Assembly: GCA_010027395.1 (NCBI GenBank)
Contig: RGVD01000090.1
Coordinates: 1-10,147 of the forward strand
DNA length: 10,147 nt
Origin: Bacteroidota bacterium
GTDB lineage: Bacteria; Bacteroidota; Bacteroidia; UKL13-3
Direction: 5' to 3'
In this document: positions 1-7,667 of the stretch, piece by piece
Position numbering within the stretch: the first letter of the stretch is position 1
Layout of the letters: every line of letters begins with the position of its first letter
Notes under the pieces: model-generated
Told to the model about the DNA's origin: nothing
The model's database searches: none
Seen by the model: the letters and a program-made list of their open reading frames with translations, nothing else
Position numbers and translations under genes: made by a program

Positions 1-1
1 T

Positions 2-454
2 ATTGAAAACCATGATACGATTGGGATGATAGCATTGGATGCCCAAGGCAACCTTTCAGGTGCTTGTACCACAAGTGGTATGGCTTTTAAAATGCATGGT
101 CGAGTGGGAGATTCTCCAATTATCGGAGCTGGTTTATATGTAGATAATGAAATTGGAGCAGCTACAGCCACAGGTCATGGCGAGGAAGTGATTCGCATTG
201 CAGGTTGCCATTTGGTGGTTGAATTGATGCTACAAGGTAAGTCGCCACAACAAGCTTGTGAGGAAGCTGTATCTCGTGTGGTTAAGTTAATGAAACTTCG
301 TAAGAAGGAATTAAAAGACATACAAGTGGGTTTTATCGCTTTGAATAAAAATGGAGAAGTAGGTTCTTATTGCGTGCAAAGTGGATTTAACTATGCCGTT
401 TGTGATAGCTCAGGCAATAGATTGATTGATGCAGGTTATCATACCAAAATATAA
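2..454 (+). CDS. N4-(beta-N-acetylglucosaminyl)-L-asparaginase (glycosylasparaginase), C-terminal part only
   Basis: The 5' end lies outside the window; 150 codons remain before the TAA. The reading frame opens with IENHDTIGM. In this Ntn-hydrolase family the precursor cleaves itself between Asp and Thr of the HDTIG motif, and the freed Thr (codon at 17-19) becomes the N-terminal nucleophile. What is visible is therefore essentially the whole beta subunit. Further family signatures are the TTSG turn, HGRVGDSPI-GAGLYVD (substrate-binding Arg and Asp) and GAATATGHGEE (oxyanion region); all align well with the human enzyme from memory. The enzyme hydrolyses the GlcNAc-Asn bond left after N-glycoprotein breakdown, giving aspartate and a glycosylamine. 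A signal peptide cannot be judged. It lies five bases upstream of cutC, so both are probably co-transcribed. A plain isoaspartyl peptidase is less likely given the HGRVGDSPI motif. Confidence 0.93.
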   Translation: MENHDTIGMIALDAQGNLSGACTTSGMAFKMHGRVGDSPIIGAGLYVDNEIGAATATGHGEEVIRIAGCHLVVELMLQGKSPQQACEEAVSRVVKLMKLRKKELKDIQVGFIALNKNGEVGSYCVQSGFNYAVCDSSGNRLIDAGYHTKI

Positions 455-459
455 TCAAT

Positions 460-1128
460 ATGAGCATAAAACTTGAAATAGCTTGTTTTAATGCTGAGTC
501 GGCTTTGATTGCTGAACAAGGCGGTGCAGATAGGATAGAGTTTTGTGCCAACGTGCAAGAGGGTGGAACCACACCCTCAATGATTGACTTTATTGAATTG
601 AAATCCAAAATTTCCATTCCTGTGTATGTTATGATTCGAGCAAGAGGGGGCGATTTTATATATTCAGACTTAGAGTTTGAGCAAATGAAAAATAGTCTCA
701 TTCAATTTAAAGAGGCAGGTGCAGATGGATTTGTATTTGGAATATTAGATGCAAACAGAAAAATTGATATAACTCGGAATAAATATTTACTTGATTTAGC
801 GGATGGACTTCCTTGTACCTTTCACAAGGCTTTTGATGAGGTAATTGAACCCTTTATTGCTCTGCAACAAATAATTGATTTGGGCTTTGAAAATATTCTT
901 AGCTCTGGTCAAGCAGTTACTGCCATGCTTGGTTTGCCAATACTCAAGCAGTTGATTGATCAATCTGAAAATAAAATCAATATCATGGTGGGTGGCTCAG
1001 TTCGTTCATCTAACTTACAATTATTAATGGATGAACTCAATGCTTCATGGTATCATTCATCAGCTATTATACAAGGTGAAACAGCCGATTTTGAAGAAGT
1101 AAGAAATTTAAAATCTAAATCGATTTGA
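460..1128 (+). CDS. cutC: CutC family TIM-barrel protein
   Basis: 222 residues, slightly shorter than the roughly 248 of E. coli CutC. The family signatures are in order: LEIACFNAESALIAEQGGADRIEFC (5-29), EGGTTPS (34-40), IRARGGDF (59-66), TFHKAFD (120-126), ILSSGQ (146-151) and a MVGGSVR phosphate-loop-like turn near 176. No signal peptide, so cytoplasmic. The family is annotated as copper homeostasis, but the E. coli copper phenotype was later traced to the sRNA MicL encoded within and beyond cutC, so the protein's biochemical role is open. Here it sits five bases after the glycosylasparaginase and overlaps the beta-mannosidase start by four bases. No copper gene is nearby. That context suggests a role in sugar or glycan catabolism, which is inference only. 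Confidence 0.9.
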   Translation: MSIKLEIACFNAESALIAEQGGADRIEFCANVQEGGTTPSMIDFIELKSKISIPVYVMIRARGGDFIYSDLEFEQMKNSLIQFKEAGADGFVFGILDANRKIDITRNKYLLDLADGLPCTFHKAFDEVIEPFIALQQIIDLGFENILSSGQAVTAMLGLPILKQLIDQSENKINIMVGGSVRSSNLQLLMDELNASWYHSSAIIQGETADFEEVRNLKSKSI

Positions 1129-3647
1129 GAAAAATAATTCTCATATATTTTACCTTGTTGTGCATTCCTTTTGGAGTAAGAAGTCAATCTTTTGAAAGGG
1201 ATTTTTCAAAAGAAAATTGGCAGTTTAAAAATGTAAAAGACAAGGTATGGCTATCGGCTAAAGTGCCTGGTACAGTTCACACTGACCTATTTCATAATAA
1301 GAAAATTCCTGACCCTTTTTTAGCAGACAATGAAAGTAAATTACAATTTATCGATAAGGAGGATTGGGTATACAAGACAAGTTTTTTGATAAACAAGAAA
1401 GAACTACAAAACGAGCATATCGAGTTGCAATTTGATGGCCTTGATACTTATGCCAAAGTATTTCTAAACGATTCATTGATACTTGTACCTGATAACATGT
1501 TTCGCAAGTGGGTGGTAGATGTGAGAAAACAAATTCATCTAGGCAAAAACACAATAAAAATACAGTTTGAATCTGCTGTGAATAAAGGTAAAAAAGAAGC
1601 CAGTAAATTAAGTTACCAATTACCCGGTGATGAAAAAATATTTACCCGAAAGGCCCAGTATCAGTATGGTTGGGATTGGGGTCCTCGTTTTGTTACTTGC
1701 GGAATTTGGAAAGGTGTAAAACTGAAATGCTGGAACCATGCAAAAATAAATCATGTGCAGTTTGTGCAACACAAATTGGATACAGATAAGGCTCAAGTTC
1801 AATTCAAGGTAGAAATTATTTGCAATGAAGAATCTACTTATCAATTATCAGCTATTAACAGTAAAAATGAAAAAATAGGAGATACCCTAATTAAGTTAAA
1901 TGAAGGTATAAATCATATTGCACTGCCGCATTTAATCAAACATCCGAAGCTCTGGTGGACGCATAATTTGGGTAAACAGCACTTATACAATTACTCTTTT
2001 GTGTTAAGTTTATCAAATAAGAAATTGGATTCAATTCCGTTGTGTTTTGGTTTGCGCAACATTGAATGGGTGCAAGAGAAAGACGAGAAAGGAAAATCCT
2101 TTTATATGAAGTTGAATGGCAGTCCGATTTTTGCTAAAGGTGCCAATTATATTCCAGAAGATAATTTTCTTCCTCGTGTTACGATAGCTAAAACCAAGCA
2201 ATTGATAAAGGATGCCAAAGCTGCTAACATAAACATGTTGCGCGCATGGGGAGGTGGCACTTATGGAAGTGATGAGTTATATCAATTGTGTAATGAAAAT
2301 GGCATCTTGATATGGCAAGACTTTATGTTTGCCTGTGCCATGTATCCTGGTGATAGCGTCTTTGTAAATAATGTAAAGGCAGAATTAAATGATCAAATTG
2401 TCAGACTAAGAAATTATCCAAGTTTGGCCATTTGGTGTGGCAATAATGAAATAGATGAAGGTTGGAAAAATTGGGGCTGGCAAAAACAATACAAGTATTC
2501 AGCTATTGACTCTTCAAATATTGCAAATAATTATCATAGCTTGTTTGAAGAACAAATAAAGCAAGCTGTTCAGAGCCTTGATGGCAATAGATTTTACTGG
2601 CCTAGTTCTCCTAGCGTAGGTTGGGGACGAAAAGAAAGTTTATCACAAGGCGATGCACATTATTGGGGTGTTTGGTGGGGCATGGAACCTTTTGAAGTGT
2701 ATGAGAAAAAAGTACCACGCTTTATGAGTGAATATGGTTTTCAAGGGATGCCTGCTTTGAAAACATTCGAGGATATCGCAGCCATAAAGCATCATGATAA
2801 TAGATTTGTGGTTGACTCTAACGTATTGAAGGTTCATCAGAAACACCCATCAGGATACCAAACCATTCAAAGCTATATGGAGCGAGATTACGAGATTCCT
2901 AAAAGCTTTGAGAATTATGTGTATGTGTCGCAACTGCTGCAAGCTGATGGAATGAAAACAGCCATGGAGGCCCATCGCAGGGCAATGCCCTATTGCATGG
3001 GAAGTTTGTATTGGCAATTGAATGATTGTTGGCCTGTCACCTCATGGAGTTCTATGGATTATAATGGACATTGGAAAGCCTTGCATTACCAAGTAAAAAA
3101 ATCATTCAATGATTTATTGATTTCATTTGAAGATAAAAATGATTCAGTTTTAGTATTTATTGTTTCAGATAAATTGGAAAACATATCTGGAGAATTGAAA
3201 ATAAAACTCATGGATTTTGATGGAAGTATTTTGTTTTTAGATTCCCTTGAAACCATTGTGAAATCAAATGCTAGCAAGGTTTATTATTCGATACATAAAG
3301 ATAAAATAGTAGCATTTAATAATCCTCGTCAGCTTGTTTTGTCTACATCTTTTAGTAGTGAAAAGGAAAATGTTCAGACCTTACATTATTTTGTTAAACC
3401 AAAGGAATTAGACTTAAGCAAAGCTGCGATAAAACTCAAGTACATCTCAAACAAAACCATTGAAATTACTACGGATAAACTAGCCAAAAATGTGTTTCTA
3501 AGTTCCGAAGATGGGCTGGTAGGATTTGAAGATAATTACTTTGATCTCTTGCCCAACGAAAAGAAAATTGTCAAGCTTAATGGTAAGTTACATCTAAATG
3601 TAAAACCTAAAATTAAGGTCAAATCATTGTTTGATACTTGGCATTGA
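1125..3647 (+). CDS. Secreted beta-mannosidase, glycoside hydrolase family 2
   Basis: 840 residues, the usual family length. The start is TTG (1125-1127), overlapping the cutC stop as TTGA. It is chosen because it gives a signal peptide (MRKIILIYFTLLCIPFGVRS, cleavage probably before Gln21-Ser22) and no nearby in-frame ATG exists. There is no clear lipobox, so a periplasmic or secreted enzyme is inferred. The order is an N-terminal GH2 sugar-binding domain with PGTVHTDL (48-55) and RKAQYQYGWDWGPR (175-188), an immunoglobulin-like domain, then a TIM barrel with AKGANYIPEDN, RAWGGGTY (373-380), AIWCGNNE with the acid/base Glu442, and FMSEYGFQ with the nucleophile Glu536. The 94-residue spacing of the two glutamates fits known GH2 beta-mannosidases. 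GSLYWQLNDCWPVTSW follows, then C-terminal beta domains. It removes terminal beta-1,4-mannose, for example from the N-glycan core or from manno-oligosaccharides. N-glycan use is favoured by the glycosylasparaginase in the same operon. Confidence 0.95.
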   Translation: MRKIILIYFTLLCIPFGVRSQSFERDFSKENWQFKNVKDKVWLSAKVPGTVHTDLFHNKKIPDPFLADNESKLQFIDKEDWVYKTSFLINKKELQNEHIELQFDGLDTYAKVFLNDSLILVPDNMFRKWVVDVRKQIHLGKNTIKIQFESAVNKGKKEASKLSYQLPGDEKIFTRKAQYQYGWDWGPRFVTCGIWKGVKLKCWNHAKINHVQFVQHKLDTDKAQVQFKVEIICNEESTYQLSAINSKNEKIGDTLIKLNEGINHIALPHLIKHPKLWWTHNLGKQHLYNYSFVLSLSNKKLDSIPLCFGLRNIEWVQEKDEKGKSFYMKLNGSPIFAKGANYIPEDNFLPRVTIAKTKQLIKDAKAANINMLRAWGGGTYGSDELYQLCNENGILIWQDFMFACAMYPGDSVFVNNVKAELNDQIVRLRNYPSLAIWCGNNEIDEGWKNWGWQKQYKYSAIDSSNIANNYHSLFEEQIKQAVQSLDGNRFYWPSSPSVGWGRKESLSQGDAHYWGVWWGMEPFEVYEKKVPRFMSEYGFQGMPALKTFEDIAAIKHHDNRFVVDSNVLKVHQKHPSGYQTIQSYMERDYEIPKSFENYVYVSQLLQADGMKTAMEAHRRAMPYCMGSLYWQLNDCWPVTSWSSMDYNGHWKALHYQVKKSFNDLLISFEDKNDSVLVFIVSDKLENISGELKIKLMDFDGSILFLDSLETIVKSNASKVYYSIHKDKIVAFNNPRQLVLSTSFSSEKENVQTLHYFVKPKELDLSKAAIKLKYISNKTIEITTDKLAKNVFLSSEDGLVGFEDNYFDLLPNEKKIVKLNGKLHLNVKPKIKVKSLFDTWH

Positions 3648-3661
3648 TACAATTTCTTGAC

Positions 3662-3678
3662 TTGTCAGTTCGAGCGGA
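3662..3678 (+). repeat. Possible remnant of a dispersed intergenic repeat
   Basis: The 68-bp gap between the convergent beta-mannosidase and M48 peptidase genes contains TTGTCAGTTCGAGCGGA. From memory, strings of the form GTCAGTTCGAGNG recur between genes in many Bacteroidota genomes, usually as one arm of an inverted repeat ending CGAGAACTGAC. The second arm is not present here in recognisable form, so this would be a decayed copy. No strong terminator hairpin with a T-tract is visible in the gap for either gene. Confidence 0.3.
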
Positions 3679-3715
3679 TACTTTGGCAGAGTTGAAAATA
3701 AAGCAGCATAAATTT

Positions 3716-4780
3716 CTAGTCTTTCAATTCCAAAAACAAATCTCTCAAGGATTTATTTTCTACATATCTACTATTTTTAGATTTGATTATATTTTTTATG
3801 GTTTGAATTCGGTCTTCAGTGAGCGGATGAGAGCTCAAAATGGCAGGAATATCTATATCGTGCTTGTTTTGTATTCGTTTAAATAAGTTTATCATTCCTT
3901 CAGGCTTTATATTATTTTTTATCATAATATTTAGTCCTACTTCATCAGCCTCTTGTTCAAATCCTCTTGAGTATGATAATGATTGAAGGCTATTTATGTT
4001 GTCACTAATGGTGGCTATAATCCCATTTACATCACTTAATATTGCAGATACAAATAAATACCCGGCTGCATTTCTGCACAATATTTTCATCGAGTGACGC
4101 TTGTTTACATGAACCACTTCATGACCAATTAAACCTGCCAACTCATCATAGTTTTCCATCAAATCAAGCAGCCCCGTGAAAACGATAATGTTGCCATCTG
4201 GCAAGGCAAAGGCATTCACTGTTTCTGAATTAACAACAGTGAATTTCAAATTCTTTTTATTTTCTAAATCTAAATGTTGAGCAAAAGAGTTTAAAGCTTC
4301 TGTTTTGATTGAATCGATTTCGCAATATTCAATGTATTGGTTATAAAAACCACCACCTAGCTCAGTATCATAATCTTCAGGTACCAAAACTACTGCCCTT
4401 TCGGCAATAATTGGAAGCAAATAAATATACCCCAATACAATTGTTCCAAGAAAGGCTATGGCAATAATAACATGAATCTTTGTCCCAAGATTAATAAGCC
4501 TTTGATACCATCCTTCCTTTCCATTTTCTTTTAAATATTGGGTGAATTCTATAATGAATTCCTCATCATCGAGTTTTATTACTTGGACTGGTTTTGAGCC
4601 AAAATGAATATTGATTATTTGGCTATTGTAATTAATCTCAATATCTTCAATGGGCCAATTTATTTCACCTACTAAGAGTGTTGTAAAAACTAGTTGCTTC
4701 TTTTCTTTATCAATGATGAGGTCAATATTTTGAGAAACAGAAGATAATCCATCGTAATAAAATGCATTGCCTTTAATCAT
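3716..4780 (-). CDS. Membrane-anchored M48 family zinc metallopeptidase with N-terminal PH-like domain
   Basis: 354 residues. Residues 1-95 form a beta-rich domain (GNAFYYDGLSSVSQNIDL onward) like the DUF7092-type PH-like region found in front of some M48 peptidases; that assignment is from memory. One strong transmembrane segment lies at about 103-124. The peptidase domain carries FALPDGNIIVFTGLL (191-205), the zinc motif HEVVH (220-224), the third-ligand region EQEAD (Glu275, Asp279) and SHPLTEDRI (His318). The last matches the SHP loop of BepA-type enzymes, whose His can cap the zinc. With no signal peptide, the likely topology is N-terminus in the cytoplasm and peptidase domain in the periplasm. 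It lacks the TPR tail of BepA. Its ATG overlaps the upstream DUF898 stop as TAATG, implying coupled translation and joint function, perhaps envelope protein quality control. Substrate unknown. Confidence 0.9.
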   Translation of the reverse strand: MIKGNAFYYDGLSSVSQNIDLIIDKEKKQLVFTTLLVGEINWPIEDIEINYNSQIINIHFGSKPVQVIKLDDEEFIIEFTQYLKENGKEGWYQRLINLGTKIHVIIAIAFLGTIVLGYIYLLPIIAERAVVLVPEDYDTELGGGFYNQYIEYCEIDSIKTEALNSFAQHLDLENKKNLKFTVVNSETVNAFALPDGNIIVFTGLLDLMENYDELAGLIGHEVVHVNKRHSMKILCRNAAGYLFVSAILSDVNGIIATISDNINSLQSLSYSRGFEQEADEVGLNIMIKNNIKPEGMINLFKRIQNKHDIDIPAILSSHPLTEDRIQTIKNIIKSKNSRYVENKSLRDLFLELKD

Positions 4781-5775
4781 TACATTGCTAAATCTAAATC
4801 CAAGAAGTCTCCAATATCTTCACCCGTTGCATCAGTATAATCTTCTTCAGTCTGATTGATAGCATTTAAATCAATATTACCTTCGATTTCTATTTTTTCA
4901 GTAAAAAATTTCATTGTTCTTGTTACAGCCCAAGCGTAACCTAAACCTAAGGTAAAAACTGTTATGAGTAAATTAATAATAATTAACACAAAAAAATCGC
5001 TACCTGTGGCCTTGGATCTTAATGATATTTTTTCTTCACCTTTTTCTAAACTCAAATTGTCTACATAAAAGGCAAACAAATCTTTGTACCACCAAAAGCT
5101 ATAGATGCCTAATGTTATTATACTCAAAAAATAATTTTTAAAATTCATCCAAAAATAATCGCTTCCATCAGCTTCATATTTAAATGCAATATCACCCATT
5201 CGTACATTACTCATAACGTAGCGTCTGGAATTTATGCTAAGCCATGCACCATATATACCCAATGTGATGATGGTAAAGAATAACCACTTATAAAAACTTA
5301 ATAGGAACTCATCTCTATTGCCTCTATAACCAAAACGTATACCTCGCCAAGTAGTTCTCGACATGCGATATCTGTAAGAGCCATGAATAGCTAAGGGCAC
5401 TATTGCTATAAAGCCAGCATATAAAATTAAACCGCCAATAAGAGGCATTTTCAGAAATAGAAACAAAACAAATACACCATAAATTATCGCAATAATGATA
5501 ATAGCTTTAATAAAACCCACAAACATTTCTTTACCCGTTCCATGAAAAGCAAACCTATCATTATTTAAAGCAGTAGCTCCATATAAAAATTTTAATTTTT
5601 TGGCTTTTGCCCAAGGATAATAAAATCCCAATGACAGGACAGTTAGCAACCAATTAACGATAATTATTCCGAAAAATTCGCTTCCAATACCGAAGAATTC
5701 AAGCTTGTATTTTTTTTTAGTTTCATTAATTAATTCCATAATAATTTTTGTTTTAGTAGGTTGTGCACCAAACAT
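4780..5775 (-). CDS. DUF898 (YjgN-like) multi-pass inner-membrane protein
   Basis: 331 residues with at least six hydrophobic segments. It contains four diverged copies of a unit of about 50 residues following the pattern G-S-E/D-F/Y-F...N...TLG-Y..W: about 31-79 (GSEFFGI...LSLGFYYPWAKAKK), 154-200 (RDEFLLS...ITLGIYGAWLS), 204-250 (GSDYFWM...ITLGIYSFWWY) and 258-302 (GSDFFVL...FTLGLGYAWAV). LGxYxPWAKxRxLRY-like units are typical of DUF898. The C-terminus (309-328) is acidic. The biochemical function of the family is not established; a transporter or scaffold role is often guessed. An alternative ATG at 5739 (residue 13, MELINETKKK) has the A-rich leader (AAAACAAAAATTATT) common before starts here and may be the true start. 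It is the first gene of a pair with the M48 peptidase. Confidence 0.85.
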   Translation of the reverse strand: MFGAQPTKTKIIMELINETKKKYKLEFFGIGSEFFGIIIVNWLLTVLSLGFYYPWAKAKKLKFLYGATALNNDRFAFHGTGKEMFVGFIKAIIIIAIIYGVFVLFLFLKMPLIGGLILYAGFIAIVPLAIHGSYRYRMSRTTWRGIRFGYRGNRDEFLLSFYKWLFFTIITLGIYGAWLSINSRRYVMSNVRMGDIAFKYEADGSDYFWMNFKNYFLSIITLGIYSFWWYKDLFAFYVDNLSLEKGEEKISLRSKATGSDFFVLIIINLLITVFTLGLGYAWAVTRTMKFFTEKIEIEGNIDLNAINQTEEDYTDATGEDIGDFLDLDLAM

Positions 5776-5949
5776 ATTTTATTTAATTTGAAAAACAAAG
5801 TAAAAATTCAATTCCTCATTTTTTATTGCTGGGTGTCTACTTAATTATAGCAATTTTAGTAATACAATGCCAACAATTTTTGTCTTGTTGTGAAATATTT
5901 ATTATGTGCTCTAATTGCAAATATTTAAAGTTGTTTTTAATTTTATGTT
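5776..5949. other. Divergent intergenic region between the DUF898 gene and a broken gene
   Basis: 174 very AT-rich bases. On the minus strand TTACTTTG (5803-5796) lies 20 bases before the DUF898 ATG and is a near match to the Bacteroidota -7 element TAnnTTTG; it may be the promoter of the DUF898-M48 unit, though no good -33 TTG is spaced for it. Two copies of AAATATTT (5893-5900 and 5919-5926) are present, but are unremarkable in such AT-rich DNA. No open frame of note. Confidence 0.4.
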
Positions 5950-6286
5950 ATGAAAAATAAAACCTACTTAAACCTACTAGTACTATCATACTTGTTACCA
6001 GGAATTAGTGAAAATATTTATTCTCAAGATTTAATAGTTACTACTAATAATGACAGTATAAGTTGTAAAGTTTTAAATATAAAAACACAATTAAGAGAAT
6101 TCAGCTGAAATATTTACAAGAGACGCCTTGTCAAATAATAAAGAAATTTCTATCAAAGAAATTCAATTACCAATAATAAATAAGGTACTTTTAAAACAAG
6201 AACTAAATACAAAAACTGAACTAAAAGAGTTATTTGAAACGACACGAAAAGAACTGATTGAAAAACTAGAAATAATATTATACTGA
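5950..6286 (+). pseudogene. Probable frameshifted gene for a small exported protein
   Basis: An ATG at 5950 opens a 52-codon frame (stop 6106-6108) with a believable signal peptide, MKNKTYLNLLVLSYLLPGIS then ENIYSQ, followed by DLIVTTNNDSISCKVLNIK. This mature start resembles a common family of exported Bacteroidota proteins beginning Q-D-x-I-x-x-x-x-x-D-S-I-x-C-K-V. Coding-like sequence continues in the +1 frame from about 6095 (SAEIFTRDALSNNKEISIKEIQ, then a charged helical stretch rich in Lys, Glu and Leu) to TGA at 6284-6286. One inserted base (or two lost) near 6090-6107 would explain the break. The total would be about 111 codons. The two parts could also be unrelated remnants, or the first part could be a genuine 52-residue peptide. 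The downstream part was not recognised. It is followed after 70 bases by the helicase gene. Confidence 0.4.
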
Positions 6287-6330
6287 AATCACCTCCATAA
6301 TTAATAATCGTTTACTAGCTTTTGATGAAT

Positions 6331-6338
6331 TACCTTTG
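6331..6338 (+). promoter_or_regulatory. Promoter -7 element for the DEAD-box helicase gene
   Basis: TACCTTTG is an exact match to the Bacteroidota primary sigma-factor -7 consensus TAnnTTTG. It lies 17 bases before the ATG at 6356, giving a short untranslated leader. A -33 TTG at the usual spacing is not clear; GTTTA at 6310-6314 is the nearest candidate. Confidence 0.55.
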
Positions 6339-6355
6339 TTGCATATTCCTAAAAC

Positions 6356-7663
6356 ATGTTCAAAGAAATTTTAAGCCGTCTGCAAATTGAAAAGCTAAAC
6401 GAAATGCAGGAGGCCAGCATACAAGTATCCCAAAAATCAAAAGATATATTGTTATTGTCGCCCACAGGTTCGGGTAAAACCTTGGCTTTTTTGCTACCAG
6501 TACTTGCCCAATTAAACCCTGAATTGCGCGGTGTGCAAGCCCTTATATTGGTTCCTTCGCGCGAATTGGCTATACAAATTGAAAGTGTTTTCAAAAAAAT
6601 GTCTACAGGTTTTAAGGTAAGTTGCTGCTATGGTGGTCACCCCACACGTGTAGAAAAAAATAACCTTGAACAAGAACCTGCTCTGTTAATTGGCACCCCA
6701 GGCCGTATTGCCTATCACACCCGCCATAATAATTACAATGTAGAAACGGTAAGGACTTTGGTATTGGATGAGTTTGATAAATCATTGGAGTTTGGCTTTG
6801 AAAAAGATATGTCATTCATCATTTATCAATTGTCGAATATAAACAGACGCATACTTACCTCCGCCACTGATATGGGCGAGATACCTGCATTTACAGGTGT
6901 GGAGGATGCCTTTGAAATAAACTATTTAACTACCAAAGAAAACAAACCCCAGTTAACACTCAAGGCTGTTAGGGCTTTTGAGAATGATAAACTGGATGCG
7001 CTTTTTGGTTTGATATGCATGTTGGGCGGCAGCACCAGTTTGGTGTTTTGCAACCACAGAGAGGCAGTGGATAGGATAGGTGAGCTGCTTAAAAAGAATG
7101 GCATTGTTCACGATATTTTTCATGGTGGCATGGAGCAAGAAGACCGCGAAAGGGCTTTGATTAAATTTAGAAATGGCAGTCACCGCATACTGCTCACAAC
7201 AGATTTGGCCTCGCGTGGACTTGATATTCCTGAGATAGAGAATGTCATACACTATCAATTGCCTTTGACCGAGGATGCCTATATCCATAGAAATGGACGC
7301 ACGGCTAGGATGAAGGCAGAAGGCAATGCTTGGCTGGTGTTGGCAGAAGAAGAGCAATTGCCAGCCTTTATTAAAACCAAACCTGAGTTTGATAAATTAC
7401 CTGCTACACCCATGATGCCCCCTGCTAGCGAATATGTGACCATATACCTATCAGCAGGTAAGAAAGACAAAGTGAACAAAGTAGATATAGTAGGATTTTT
7501 GTTGCAAAAAGGCAAACTGCAAAAAGAGGAGTTGGGTTTGATAGAAGTGCTTGATTTTACGGCCTACGCAGCGGTTAAACGCAATAAGGTGGAGGATGTT
7601 TTATACCATATCAGCAAAGAGAAACTGAAAAACAAAAAGGTTAAAATAGAAATATCGAGGTAA
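6356..7663 (+). CDS. dbpA: DbpA-like DEAD-box ATP-dependent RNA helicase
   Basis: 435 residues, close to E. coli DbpA (457). Helicase motifs in order: Q-motif region with LNEMQ (14-18), motif I SPTGSGKT (35-42), Ia PSREL (67-71), Ib TPGR (114-117), II DEFD (138-141, in place of DEAD), III SAT (169-171), IV LVFCNHRE (229-236), V TDLASRGLD (282-290) and VI HRNGRTAR (311-318). The HRxGRTAR form is also seen in DbpA. Residues 360-435 (YVTIYLSAGKKDKVNKVDIVGFLL...) match the DbpA RNA-binding RRM, which in E. coli binds hairpin 92 of 23S rRNA and directs the helicase to 50S subunit assembly. The same cytoplasmic role is inferred here. It is monocistronic, with its own promoter. Its TAA lies within a palindrome shared with the convergent gene. 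Other DEAD-box paralogues lack this C-terminal domain, so the assignment is fairly firm. Confidence 0.88.
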   Translation: MFKEILSRLQIEKLNEMQEASIQVSQKSKDILLLSPTGSGKTLAFLLPVLAQLNPELRGVQALILVPSRELAIQIESVFKKMSTGFKVSCCYGGHPTRVEKNNLEQEPALLIGTPGRIAYHTRHNNYNVETVRTLVLDEFDKSLEFGFEKDMSFIIYQLSNINRRILTSATDMGEIPAFTGVEDAFEINYLTTKENKPQLTLKAVRAFENDKLDALFGLICMLGGSTSLVFCNHREAVDRIGELLKKNGIVHDIFHGGMEQEDRERALIKFRNGSHRILLTTDLASRGLDIPEIENVIHYQLPLTEDAYIHRNGRTARMKAEGNAWLVLAEEEQLPAFIKTKPEFDKLPATPMMPPASEYVTIYLSAGKKDKVNKVDIVGFLLQKGKLQKEELGLIEVLDFTAYAAVKRNKVEDVLYHISKEKLKNKKVKIEISR

Positions 7664-7667
7664 GCGC

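Noticed and set aside
3638..3886. 82-codon plus-strand frame at the end of the beta-mannosidase
   Set aside because: It starts at TTG inside the mannosidase and overlaps the M48 peptidase coding strand; the peptidase motifs are decisive for the minus strand.
5893..5926. Two AAATATTT palindromes 26 bases apart
   Set aside because: An 8-mer of A and T is expected repeatedly in this very AT-rich gap.
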